A stretch of 64,000 nucleotides of DNA from Streptomyces spiroverticillatus (GTDB lineage: Bacteria; Actinomycetota; Actinomycetes; Streptomycetales; Streptomycetaceae): positions 310,001 to 374,000 of the forward strand of contig BMUX01000002.1 of the NCBI GenBank assembly GCA_014650415.1, given 5' to 3'. How positions within the stretch are numbered: the first letter of the stretch is position 1; the number at the start of each line of letters is the position of its first letter. The translations under genes were made by a program, and so were the position numbers. This document shows positions 56,452 to 64,000 of the stretch, in pieces. Under the pieces are notes generated by a model that had not been told where the DNA came from, ran no database searches, and saw nothing but the letters and a program-made list of their open reading frames with translations.

Positions 56452-57261
56452 CTAGCCCCGCCCGTGCCGCAACGCGGGGTGGGCCCCGGCGGCGACCAGG
56501 TCGGACACGGCGGCCTTGGGGTCGCGGCCGGTGACGAGCGACTCGCCGACCAGCACCGCGTCGGCGCCGGCGTTGGCGTACGCGATCAGGTCGTGCGGCC
56601 CGCGCACACCCGACTCGGCGATCTTGACGATGTGGTCCGGGATCTCCGGGGCGACGCGCTCGAAGGTGCCGCGGTCGACCTTGAGGGTCTTCAGGTTGCG
56701 GGCGTTCACGCCGATGATCTTGGCTCCGGCGGCGACGGCGCGGTCGACCTCGTCCTCGTCGTGGACCTCGACCAGCGGGGTGAGCCCGATGGACTCGGCC
56801 CGCTCGATGAGCGACACGAGCGCGTCCTGCTCCAGGGCGGCGACGATCAGCAGCGCCAGGTCGGCACCGTACGCACGGGCCTCCCAGAGCTGGTAGGCCG
56901 TGACGATGAAGTCCTTGCGCAGCACCGGAATGTCGACCTTGGCGCGTACGGCTTCCAGGTCGGCCAGCGAACCGCCGAAGCGGCGCTGCTCGGTGAGCAC
57001 GGAGATGACGGCGGCGCCGCCCGCCTCGTAGTCGGCGGCCAGCCCGGCCGGATCCGCGATGGCGGCAAGCGCGCCCTTCGACGGACTCGACCGCTTCACT
57101 TCACAGATCACCTTGACGCTGTCGCCGCGCAGGGCCGCGACACCGTCCTTGGCGACGGGCGCCTTGGCAGCCCGCTCCTTGAGCTCCTCCAGGCTGACAC
57201 GTGCCTGCCGCTCTGCGAGGTCGGCGCGGACGCCTTCGATGATCTCGTCGAGCACACTCAC
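56452..57261 (-). CDS. trpC: Indole-3-glycerol phosphate synthase
   Basis: A 269-residue TIM-barrel synthase. [12 protein letters not shown] holds the catalytic Lys, followed by [12 protein letters not shown] and [10 protein letters not shown]. It closes the indole ring in tryptophan synthesis. The GTG start at 57261 (SVLDEIIEG) has gaaggggg upstream; it begins the trpC-trpM-trpB-trpA unit. Confidence 0.97.
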   Translation of the reverse strand: MSVLDEIIEGVRADLAERQARVSLEELKERAAKAPVAKDGVAALRGDSVKVICEVKRSSPSKGALAAIADPAGLAADYEAGGAAVISVLTEQRRFGGSLADLEAVRAKVDIPVLRKDFIVTAYQLWEARAYGADLALLIVAALEQDALVSLIERAESIGLTPLVEVHDEDEVDRAVAAGAKIIGVNARNLKTLKVDRGTFERVAPEIPDHIVKIAESGVRGPHDLIAYANAGADAVLVGESLVTGRDPKAAVSDLVAAGAHPALRHGRG

Positions 57262-57388
57262 GCGAGCTGCCCCCTTCCGGGACGGTGGTGGAGGGCCAGG
57301 ATCGGCCACGAGCGATGGTATCCGCACCGGGCCGATACCCCTGCATCCGCCCGCCGGATATCCCACTACCTGGTCACTGCCTGCGGTT

Positions 57389-57835
57389 TCAGGGCGCGAG
57401 GGCGGAGCCGAACGGCAGATTCCGGACCACGCTGAAGACCGCGAACACCCCACCCAGGACCCACCATTGGACGCGCGTCAGCCGTACGTCCATGGCCCGC
57501 CCCTTCACGGCCCGTGTGACCCAAACCACCATGAACACGGCAAACGCCGCATACCCCACCACGGCCATCGCATTCGCCCCGAGCGCGGCAACGACGTCAC
57601 CGTGCGCAACGGCATGCGCACTGCGCAGCCCCCCGCACCCGGGACAGAGGATGCCGGTCATGGCCAGCAGCGGACAGGTGGGATAGTGCCCGGCCTCATT
57701 GGGATCGACGGCCCCCACGTACGCGAACGCACCAAGGACCCCCGCGAGGGTGGCCAACGGCGCGACAAGCCGCTTCCCGAGCGAGGCCTGCGCGGGAACG
57801 GGAACGGGCACGGGGGCTGACGAGGAGGCATCCAC
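57389..57835 (-). CDS. DUF2752-family membrane protein
   Basis: A 148-residue protein with three hydrophobic helices and the DUF2752 motif [19 protein letters not shown]. The CPGCG-R pair may bind metal. The start is GTG 57835 (VDASSSAP); an upstream ATG at 57886 is possible. Members often lie in the trp region of actinobacteria; function unknown. Confidence 0.85.
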   Translation of the reverse strand: MDASSSAPVPVPVPAQASLGKRLVAPLATLAGVLGAFAYVGAVDPNEAGHYPTCPLLAMTGILCPGCGGLRSAHAVAHGDVVAALGANAMAVVGYAAFAVFMVVWVTRAVKGRAMDVRLTRVQWWVLGGVFAVFSVVRNLPFGSALAP

Positions 57836-58110
57836 GCCCCCGATTCTCCCCTCCCCCTCCCAGGAACGCACGCACCGGTAGGTCATTCAGCGGGCCCTGG
57901 GGGACGGCCCCGCCGTCCAAGGGGGCCGGGGGGTGGGGGGGGAAGGGTGCTGCGAAGCAGCCCCTTCAGGGGCGCGGGGCTGTTTCGATATGCGGCTCCG
58001 CCGCGTGGGCGCGACCAGCCACGACGCACCCGCACAGAACAGAGACCACCCAAGACCCCGCACGGGACCGAGACCACCCACACCCCCGCACCGACCCCCC
58101 GAACGCGGAA
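57836..58110. other. Intergenic region with a diverged repeat, no gene
   Basis: About 275 nt (330 nt between genes) without a convincing gene. It contains the diverged repeat at 57968-58034 and otherwise Pro/Gly-coding-like simple GC sequence. Confidence 0.6.
57968..58034 (+). repeat. Dispersed repeat element, diverged copy
   Basis: It starts AGGGGCGCGGGGCTGTTTCG, has a hairpin gcggctccgccgc in the middle, and ends gcgaccagccacgacgcacc like the copies at 44911 and 47755. A further hairpin (ctgcgaagcag) lies just upstream. Confidence 0.75.
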
Positions 58111-58141
58111 AGGCGCGGCCCCGGAGTCCAGGGCCGCGCCT
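58111..58141. terminator. Terminator after the HGxxPAAW gene
   Basis: AGGCGCGGCCC and GGGCCGCGCCT form a perfect 11-bp stem around a 9-nt loop, 25 nt beyond the stop of the minus-strand gene. Confidence 0.8.
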
Positions 58142-58166
58142 CTCGCGTTCGTACAACCGAGCGGAG

Positions 58167-58424
58167 CTACTGAAGCTGGGCCCGACCGGCCGCCGCCCGC
58201 GCCTCCCCCAGCGCCGAGGACTCCTTCGGCATGCCGAGGCCCGACATCCGCATGCCGAGACCGACCAGGCCGCCGACCACGGAGATGCCGATGCCGGCCC
58301 AGAAGCCCACCGGCTGGGCCATCACCATGTACGCGCTGGAGACGCAGATGCCGATGAAGGCGATCACTACGCCGGTCCAGGCGGCCGGGGTACGTCCGTG
58401 GTGTCCGCGGCTAACGCCCGCCAT
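58167..58424 (-). CDS. HGxxPAAW-family small membrane protein
   Basis: An 85-residue protein with the defining motif HGRTPAAW near the start and two hydrophobic helices (WTGVVIAFIGICVSSAY; FWAGIGISVVGGLVGLGM). The family is common beside trpE in Streptomyces; function unknown. Confidence 0.88.
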   Translation of the reverse strand: MAGVSRGHHGRTPAAWTGVVIAFIGICVSSAYMVMAQPVGFWAGIGISVVGGLVGLGMRMSGLGMPKESSALGEARAAAGRAQLQ

Positions 58425-58514
58425 GAGGTGCTCCTTGGTGTGTCTTCGTTATGTCTTCCGCAGGAAAGCTCGGGGCTCATTGTTCCCCACCCGGCCACCG
58501 CGCGTGACTTCGGG

Positions 58515-59171
58515 TCACCCTTCGCGCGTCGGCGCGGCGGTGGGGTCCTCGCCCCGGTCGAGGGCCTTCCACAGTTCCTCGGGCCGCTCCGGGTCCGCGG
58601 GGCGGCGTGCGGCCGCCCTGTTGCGCGGGCCGCCTTCACGCTCGTACCGCCCGCCCATGCCCGGCCACGTCCGCCCGAACCGCAGCGCGAGGAGCCCGGC
58701 CACCAGGATCAGCAGGCCACCGAAAGCGGTGACGTACGGCCAGCCCGTTTGGGTGAGGCCGCTCACCGTGGCGGCGGCGTCGCCGGACAGCTTCGCCGCC
58801 TGTTCGTCCAGGGCCGCGTGGTCCCCGGCCCCCAGCAGGGAGGCGGCGATCGCCCCCGCGCCGCTCAGCGCCAGCAGGGTCGAGACCAGGATCCGTCCGG
58901 CCCGGCGCACCGCGAAGATCGCGACGAGTGCGGCGAGCCCGACGATGGCCAGGGCTGCGGGCACGCCGGTGATGGCCTGCCCGTCGGCCTCCAGGGTCTT
59001 GGAGCCGATGCCCGCGACGGTGGCGGTGCCCGACCGCCAGGTCTGCCCGGAGGCGATCAGGACGACGGTGGAGCCGAGGGCGCCGAGCAGCAGGGCCGCG
59101 GCGAGGCTTCGGCGGCCCCCGCCGCGTGCGGCGGCGGAGGAGGTCTGGGGAGTGGGGGGTACGGCGCTCAC
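58515..59171 (-). CDS. TIGR02234-family (trp-linked) membrane protein
   Basis: A 218-residue protein with four hydrophobic helices (AAALLLGALGSTVVLIASG; ALAIVGLAALVAIFAV; LLALSGAGAIAASLLGAG; GLLILVAGLLALRFG) and a soluble basic tail. The TIGR02234 family is always found in actinobacterial trp regions, right after trpE. It may be a tryptophan or precursor transporter. GTG start at 59171, 25 nt from trpE. Confidence 0.85.
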   Translation of the reverse strand: MSAVPPTPQTSSAAARGGGRRSLAAALLLGALGSTVVLIASGQTWRSGTATVAGIGSKTLEADGQAITGVPAALAIVGLAALVAIFAVRRAGRILVSTLLALSGAGAIAASLLGAGDHAALDEQAAKLSGDAAATVSGLTQTGWPYVTAFGGLLILVAGLLALRFGRTWPGMGGRYEREGGPRNRAAARRPADPERPEELWKALDRGEDPTAAPTREG

Positions 59172-59196
59172 ACCCCCACTATCCCTCACCCCTGTT

Positions 59197-60681
59197 TCAG
59201 CGCCCGAGCCGGTTCGCCGTGTGCACGGCCCGCAGGACCGCCGCCGCCTTGTTGCGGCACTCCTGGTCCTCCGCCACGGGGTCGGAGTCGGCGACGACAC
59301 CGGCCCCGGCCTGCACGTACGCCGTTCCGTCCCGCAGCAGTGCGGTGCGGATGGCGATGGCGGTGTCGGAGTCCCCGGCGAAGTCGAGGTAGCCGACGCA
59401 GCCGCCGTACAGCCCGCGCCGGGTGGGCTCCAGCTCCTCGATGATCTGCATGGCGCGCGGCTTCGGGGCCCCGGACAGGGTGCCCGCCGGGAAGCAGGCC
59501 GTCAGCACGTCGAAGGCGCTCCGCCCCTCCGCGACCCGACCGGTCACCGTGGAGACGATGTGCATGACGTGCGAGTACCGCTCGATGGACATGAAGTCGA
59601 CGACCTCGACCGACCCGGGCTCGCAGACCCGCCCCAGGTCGTTGCGCCCGAGGTCGACCAGCATCAGGTGCTCGGCCCGCTCCTTGGGGTCGGCCATCAG
59701 CTCGTCGGCGAGCGCCTGGTCCTCCTGCGGGGTGGCGCCCCGGTGCCGGGTCCCGGCGATGGGGTGCACCAGCGCCCGCCCGTCCTCGACCTTGACGAGG
59801 GCCTCCGGGCTGGAGCCGACCACGTCGAACCCGTCGAAGCGGAAGAGGTACATGTACGGCGACGGATTGGTCGCCCGCAGCACCCGGTAGACGTCCAACG
59901 CGCTTGCCGTGCACGGCATTTCGAACCGCTGCGAGGGTACGACCTGGAAGGCCTCGCCCGCCCTGATCCGCTCCTTGATGTCCTCGACGGCGGCCTGGTA
60001 GGCCTCGCCGCCCCACTTCTCGGTGCAGAGCGGAACCTCGGACGGCGGCAGGACGGCCGGGGCGGTCGGGACGGCCCGCGAGAGGTCCGCCTCCATCGCG
60101 TCGAGGCGGGCGACGGCGTCCGCGTACGCCTCGTCGACGCCGCTGTCGAGGTCGTTGTGGTTGATCGCGTTGGCGATCAGCAGGACGGTGCCGTGGCGGT
60201 GGTCCAGCACCGCGAGGTCGGAAGTGAGGAGCATCGTCAGCTCGGGGAGGCCCAGCTCGTCCTCGCCGTGCTCGCCGATCTTCTCCAGGCGGCGCACGAT
60301 GTCGTACCCGAGGTAGCCGACCATGCCGCCGGTGAACGGCGGCAGGTCACCGGCGAGGTCGCGCGGGGTGTGCAGGGCGGCCACGGTCTCCCGGAGCGCT
60401 TCGAGGGGGTCGCCGTCGGTCGGTACGCCGACGGGCGGCGTCCCGATCCAGTGGGCGCGGCCCTCGCGTGCGGTGAGGGCGGCGGAGCTGCGGACGCCGA
60501 CGAAGGAGTAGCGGGACCAGGACCGGCCGTTCTCGGCGGACTCCAGCAGGAAGGTGCCGGGGCGTTCGGCGGCGAGTTTGCGGTAGAGCCCGACGGGGGT
60601 GTCGCCGTCCGCGAGGAGGGTGCGGCTGACGGGGATGACGCGGCGGTCGGCCGCCAGCTTGCGGAAGGTCTCCAGGTCCAT
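59197..60681 (-). CDS. trpE: Anthranilate synthase component I
   Basis: A 494-residue enzyme of normal length. The chorismate-binding C-terminal half shows [29 protein letters not shown] and [12 protein letters not shown]; the N-terminal LLES region binds tryptophan for feedback inhibition. It converts chorismate to anthranilate with a glutaminase partner not seen here. ATG at 60681, 11 nt after hisI. Confidence 0.96.
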   Translation of the reverse strand: MDLETFRKLAADRRVIPVSRTLLADGDTPVGLYRKLAAERPGTFLLESAENGRSWSRYSFVGVRSSAALTAREGRAHWIGTPPVGVPTDGDPLEALRETVAALHTPRDLAGDLPPFTGGMVGYLGYDIVRRLEKIGEHGEDELGLPELTMLLTSDLAVLDHRHGTVLLIANAINHNDLDSGVDEAYADAVARLDAMEADLSRAVPTAPAVLPPSEVPLCTEKWGGEAYQAAVEDIKERIRAGEAFQVVPSQRFEMPCTASALDVYRVLRATNPSPYMYLFRFDGFDVVGSSPEALVKVEDGRALVHPIAGTRHRGATPQEDQALADELMADPKERAEHLMLVDLGRNDLGRVCEPGSVEVVDFMSIERYSHVMHIVSTVTGRVAEGRSAFDVLTACFPAGTLSGAPKPRAMQIIEELEPTRRGLYGGCVGYLDFAGDSDTAIAIRTALLRDGTAYVQAGAGVVADSDPVAEDQECRNKAAAVLRAVHTANRLGR

Positions 60682-60692
60682 GGCCGCTGACC

Positions 60693-61088
60693 CTACTTGT
60701 CGTCCGTGCTCAGGAGCACGTCGGCGTCGAAGCAGGTGCGCTCGCCGGTGTGGCAGGCGGCGCCGGTCTGGTCGACCTTGACCAGCAGGGTGTCGCCGTC
60801 GCAGTCCAGCGCCACCGACTTCACCCGCTGGACGTGGCCGGAGGTGTCGCCCTTGACCCAGTACTCCTGGCGGCTGCGCGACCAGTAGGTGCACCGGCCG
60901 GTGGTGAGCGTGCGGTGCAGGGCCTCGTCGTCCATCCAGCCGAGCATCAGGACCTCGCCGGTGTCGTACTGCTGGGCGACGGCGGGGACCAGCCCGTCGG
61001 CGGTGCGCTTGAGGCGGGCGGCGACGGCGGGGTCGAGAGCGCTGACGGGGGCGCTGTCGGGACGGGTCTGGGGTGCGGGCGTACTCAT
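60693..61088 (-). CDS. hisI: Phosphoribosyl-AMP cyclohydrolase
   Basis: A 131-residue His[18 protein letters not shown] and the metal site [21 protein letters not shown] are intact. It opens the purine ring of PR-AMP in histidine synthesis. It precedes trpE, so the histidine and tryptophan genes share a transcript here, as in other Streptomyces. Confidence 0.95.
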   Translation of the reverse strand: MSTPAPQTRPDSAPVSALDPAVAARLKRTADGLVPAVAQQYDTGEVLMLGWMDDEALHRTLTTGRCTYWSRSRQEYWVKGDTSGHVQRVKSVALDCDGDTLLVKVDQTGAACHTGERTCFDADVLLSTDDK

Positions 61089-61171
61089 GGGGCAATTGTG
61101 CCGCTTACGGTGCAGGGCTTGGCCCGACGTCCACTGTGCGGACGCCCCCCGGTCGCCGTACGCTGGCCGAC

Positions 61172-61804
61172 ATGTCGACCCATGCCAAGCGTGAACGACT
61201 CCTTCTCGCCGACCTGTTGGAAGCCGCGGGCCCGGACGCCCCGACCCTCTGCGAGGGCTGGAACGCGCGGGACCTCGCCGCGCACGTGGTGGTCCGCGAA
61301 CGCCGCTCGGACGCGGCGGCCGGGCTGCTGGTGCCCGCCCTGCGCAATCGGCTGGAGCGCGTCCAGGCGGAATTCGCCGCGAAGCCGTACGAGGAACTGG
61401 TGCAGCTCATCCGGACGGGGCCGCCGCGCCGCTCCCCGTACGCGCTCAAGCAGGTGGACGAGGCGGCGAACACCGTGGAGTTCTACGTCCACGCGGAGGA
61501 CGTGCGGCGGGCGCAGGAGCAGTGGACGCCGCGGGTGCTGGACCCGGTGTTCGCGGACGCACTGTGGTCGCGGGTGGAGAAGATGGCCCGGGTCGTCGGG
61601 CGCAAGTCGCCCGTCGGGCTGGTGCTGCGCCGCCCGGACGGCCAGACGGCGGTGGCCCACCGGGGCACGCCGGTCGTCACGGTCACCGGCGAACCGGGCG
61701 AGCTGATCCTCTTCGCCTTCGGCCGCCAGGACCGGGCCACCGTGGAACTCGACGGTGACAAGGACGCCGTCCTCCGCCTCCACGAGGCCAAGCTGGGCCT
61801 CTAG
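61172..61804 (+). CDS. TIGR03085-family metal-binding protein
   Basis: A 210-residue protein of the DinB/mycothiol-dependent maleylpyruvate isomerase superfamily. The N-terminal helical bundle has [19 protein letters not shown] with the metal-binding His, and [10 protein letters not shown] carries another. A C-terminal beta domain ([18 protein letters not shown]) follows. It may be a mycothiol-linked enzyme. ATG at 61172; a tacgct hexamer about 8 nt upstream could be a -10 of a near-leaderless transcript. Confidence 0.85.
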   Translation: MSTHAKRERLLLADLLEAAGPDAPTLCEGWNARDLAAHVVVRERRSDAAAGLLVPALRNRLERVQAEFAAKPYEELVQLIRTGPPRRSPYALKQVDEAANTVEFYVHAEDVRRAQEQWTPRVLDPVFADALWSRVEKMARVVGRKSPVGLVLRRPDGQTAVAHRGTPVVTVTGEPGELILFAFGRQDRATVELDGDKDAVLRLHEAKLGL

Positions 61805-61841
61805 GGCCCGTCCGGCGGATCTTGTCGCGGTCGCGGGCCCT

Positions 61842-61861
61842 GGCCCCGTTCGGGCGGGGCC
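61842..61861. terminator. Hairpin between convergent genes
   Basis: GGCCCCG ttcggg CGGGGCC forms a short stable stem-loop. A second pair (GGGCCC at 61804 and 61836) brackets it. It probably ends both the TIGR03085 and MFS transcripts. Confidence 0.6.
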
Positions 61862-61863
61862 GC

Positions 61864-63144
61864 CTACTTCGGCAGCTCCGCCCCCCGCACCTCGCGGGAC
61901 CCGACTCCCACCACCGCCGCCAGCCCGCACAGCACCGAGCAGCCCACGAAGACGGTCGGCACCGACCACACCGCCACCGCCGCCCCCACCACGGGGTACA
62001 TCAGCGGCGCGATGCCCAGACTGACCAGGGACAGCACGGACGTGACCCGCCCCAGGAAGGCGGGGGCCGTGTTCGTCTGGACGAGGCCGGCCGTCATCCC
62101 CCCGCTCATGGCCACCAGCAGCCCCATCGGTGCCGCCACCGCCACCGCCCACGCCAGCGTCGGCACCGAGCCCAGTACCGCCACCAGCGCCGAGCCCGAG
62201 GCCAGCGAGATCAGCCGCACCCGCCCCGCGTGCGCCACCCGCTTGACCACGGTCAGCAGCAGCGCACTGCACGCGGCGCCCACGCTGAAGGCCCCGACGA
62301 TCCAGGCGATGCCGGGCGCGCCCCAGCCCCGGTGCGAGGACAGCAGCACGATGCCGACGTTGATGACGGGGATGCCGCCCAGCTCGAAGAGGATGTTGGA
62401 GCCGACGAGCGGCCCGACCAGCTTGTGCCGGCGCAGATAGCCGAGGCCCTCGGTGAGGTCGCCCCAGACGTTGCGCTTCTTGTCCGGATCGCCGGTGTCC
62501 TCCTCGGACTCCGGCAGCGGTGCCACCCGCAGCGCCACCAGCAGCACCAGCGACACCGCGAACAGCCCGCCCGCCACCGCGAACGCCGCCGCGGGCCCGC
62601 CGAGCCCCATCGCGAGCCCCGCCACCGGTGCGCCGAGGATGCCGCCGAAGCGGTTGGTGAGGGCCTTCATGCCCTGGACCCGTACGAGCTGGTCGGGGCC
62701 CGTGATGCGCGGTGGCAGCGCTCCCACGGCCGGCAGGAACAGCGCGTCGACCGCGCCGAAGACCAGCGCGACCACCACCAGCACCCACACGGCGGGTCCG
62801 GTGATCATCAGGAGTGCCGCGATGCCCAGGATCACGGCGCAGCGCACCGCGTCGGAGCCGATGACGACCTTGCGCGGGCCGAACCGGTCGGCGATCACCC
62901 CGCCGCCGAGCATGAGGACGGCGCGGGGTATCGCCCCGGTGGCCATGATCATGCCGACCTCGGCGGGCCCGCCCGCCTGCGCGGCCGCCCAGCCGAGGGC
63001 GAGGAAGTAGATGCTGTCGCCGACGAGCGAGGCGGCGTACGCGGCGAGCCAGCGCAGCACATTGCCGTCCCGGTACGCGGGTCTGCCCGCCGGGCCCGCT
63101 TCCCCGGTCTCGTCCTCGACCGGTTCCACACGTGATTCAGACAT
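61864..63144 (-). CDS. MFS transporter
   Basis: A 426-residue major facilitator with about 12 helices. LGGGVIADRFGPRKVVIGSD is motif A in the first half. Relatives are small-molecule exporters and enterobactin-exporter-like proteins. ATG at 63144 with gagagg about 11 nt upstream; a TTG at 63153 is possible. It lies 15 nt downstream of the ArsR-type gene and is likely under its control. Confidence 0.87.
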   Translation of the reverse strand: MSESRVEPVEDETGEAGPAGRPAYRDGNVLRWLAAYAASLVGDSIYFLALGWAAAQAGGPAEVGMIMATGAIPRAVLMLGGGVIADRFGPRKVVIGSDAVRCAVILGIAALLMITGPAVWVLVVVALVFGAVDALFLPAVGALPPRITGPDQLVRVQGMKALTNRFGGILGAPVAGLAMGLGGPAAAFAVAGGLFAVSLVLLVALRVAPLPESEEDTGDPDKKRNVWGDLTEGLGYLRRHKLVGPLVGSNILFELGGIPVINVGIVLLSSHRGWGAPGIAWIVGAFSVGAACSALLLTVVKRVAHAGRVRLISLASGSALVAVLGSVPTLAWAVAVAAPMGLLVAMSGGMTAGLVQTNTAPAFLGRVTSVLSLVSLGIAPLMYPVVGAAVAVWSVPTVFVGCSVLCGLAAVVGVGSREVRGAELPK

Positions 63145-63159
63145 CGCTGGCAAGACCTC

Positions 63160-63759
63160 TCAGGGACGGAACGGAAAGCCGAACATCTGGACGGAGACCT
63201 GCTCGCGCCCCTCCGTGTCACCCGCCGCCTCGGCGGCGCGCCCGCGCTCCCGGTAGGCGATGATCAACTCGCGGATCTCTTCGGACAGTTGCTGGAACTC
63301 GGTGACGGTCAGCCGGGGCATGTACTCCCAGTTGAAGGCCGCGTCCACCCACTCCTTGCCCCAGCTCGCGCTGTGGTCGAGATAGGTGTCGTACCGCTCC
63401 TGCCGGGCCCGCAGGAGCTGGCGGGTCACCTGGCCGACGACGGCCACGCTCTCCGGGGCGTCGCCGAAGTCGGAGTTGCGGAAGGTGAATCCGCGCTCGA
63501 CCCGCCACCAGCGCTCCCGGCCGTCACTGCTCATCTCCGGGGCCTCGACGATGAAGCCGTGCGCGGCCATCTTCCGCAGGTGGTAACTGACCAGCGAGAC
63601 CGCCTCGTCGACCCGGTCCGACAGGTGCGAGGCGGTGGCGGCACCCCCGGTGAACAGGGCACGGTACAGCTCGATGCGCAGCGGGTGGGTGAACACTTTG
63701 AGGGCATCGAGATCCGTGATGCGCCGAGGCTCGGGCGGATGTTCGGTTTCCGGTGCCAT
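63160..63759 (-). CDS. ArsR-family (winged helix) regulator
   Basis: A 199-residue regulator. The ArsR-type winged helix (about 15-90: LDALKVFTHPLRIELYRALF, then EAVSLVSYHLRKMAAHGF) is followed by a C-terminal helical domain with ASWGKEWVDAAFNW. No metal-binding cysteine pair is seen, so it probably senses an organic ligand. The start is ATG 63759 (MAPETEHP). It precedes the MFS gene in an operon, and a 30-bp operator lies 25 nt upstream. Confidence 0.85.
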   Translation of the reverse strand: MAPETEHPPEPRRITDLDALKVFTHPLRIELYRALFTGGAATASHLSDRVDEAVSLVSYHLRKMAAHGFIVEAPEMSSDGRERWWRVERGFTFRNSDFGDAPESVAVVGQVTRQLLRARQERYDTYLDHSASWGKEWVDAAFNWEYMPRLTVTEFQQLSEEIRELIIAYRERGRAAEAAGDTEGREQVSVQMFGFPFRP

Positions 63760-63783
63760 GTGCGCACAGTAAGGAAGGAAAGG

Positions 63784-63813
63784 AAAGTTGCGCAATATTC
63801 TTTGCTCAACTTT
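63784..63813. promoter_or_regulatory. ArsR-type palindromic operator
   Basis: AAAGTTGcGCAA (63784-63795) and TTGCtCAACTTT (63802-63813) form a nearly perfect inverted repeat around an AT-rich centre (tattct). A further half-like gcgcaact lies at 63818. The position just before the ArsR gene suggests autorepression. Confidence 0.75.
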
Positions 63814-63852
63814 TCAGGCGCAACTCCCTTTTCTTCACAGTTACTTGACGGT

Positions 63853-64000
63853 CTACCAGCGGACTCGCAGCGTCCGGACGCCGCGGATGAGCAGTCCGGG
63901 AATCCACGGTCCGGCGTCCGGCGACCCGTCGGCCGCCAGCTCCGGGAAGCGCTCCAGGACGCTGCGCAACGCGATGCGGCCCTCCAGCCGGGCGAGCGGC
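63853..64000 (-). CDS. Cytochrome P450, C-terminus only
   Basis: The last 48 codons of a minus-strand gene that continues past the window. The reading frame gives PLARLEGRIALRSVLERFPE, then WIPGLLIRGVRTLRVRW and a stop. This is the usual end of actinobacterial P450s after the heme-binding cysteine loop (K-helix to C-terminal strand). Confidence 0.82.
   Translation of the reverse strand, partial: PLARLEGRIALRSVLERFPELAADGSPDAGPWIPGLLIRGVRTLRVRW

Overview
The window is high-GC, densely packed DNA from a Streptomyces or close relative. The main reasons are the GTG/TTG starts, ATGA/TGATG gene junctions, and a chromosomal block running gltD-gltB / VIT1-family transporter / ADP-ribosylglycohydrolases / lgt / trpA-trpB-trpM-trpC / trpE-hisI. 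That order is typical of streptomycete cores. No rRNA, tRNA, CRISPR array, phage or insertion-sequence gene was seen.

Left part (1-14.2 kb): a steroid C/D-ring (HIP-type) catabolic cluster like the mycobacterial KstR2 regulon. It holds the start of a FadA6-type thiolase, a KstR2-like TetR regulator, an IpdF-like dehydrogenase, a FadE30-like acyl-CoA dehydrogenase, an enoyl-CoA hydratase, three more acyl-CoA dehydrogenases, a FadD3-like CoA ligase, an HsaB-like flavin reductase, a PadR regulator, a luciferase-like oxidoreductase and a hydroxysteroid-dehydrogenase-like SDR. A KstR2-type operator lies between the divergent fadE30 and hydratase genes. A different box is shared by the fadD3/hsaB and luciferase-like promoters. 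A small island (PAP2 phosphatase, VOC protein, secreted peptide, HutD protein) splits the cluster.

Middle-left (14.2-28 kb): an acetyltransferase, a two-gene unit of unknown function, an MFS exporter with a MerR-type operator, and a 1,973-residue protein. The large protein combines a TIR domain, a phosphoesterase-like domain that has lost its metal ligands, a NACHT NTPase, pentapeptide repeats and about 14 WD40 repeats. Next come a divergent SLC13/ArsB-like permease and a three-gene minus-strand unit (membrane-anchored protein, cupin-like protein, inositol-monophosphatase-like enzyme).

Middle (28-36.3 kb): a D-amino-acid-oxidase-like flavoprotein, an acetyltransferase fused to a membrane domain, and an operon of SCO2524/SCO2523/SCO2522/SCO2521-type proteins ending in a second membrane-anchored protein. 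The SCO2524-like gene appears frameshifted near its end.

Right part (36.4-64 kb): glutamate synthase (gltBD) and a VIT1/CCC1-family transporter; then a plus-strand operon with four ADP-ribosylglycohydrolase domains in three genes, a ribokinase, a family III CoA-transferase and a CoA-ester lyase. Two of the glycohydrolase genes carry a dispersed intergenic repeat read in frame as protein. A minus-strand trp supercluster follows (hisI, trpE, a trp-linked membrane protein, a HGxxPAAW protein, a DUF2752 protein, trpC, the 47-codon trpM, trpB, trpA, a DsbA-like protein, lgt). The window closes with a TIGR03085 protein, an MFS/ArsR pair with a clear ArsR operator, and the C-terminus of a cytochrome P450.
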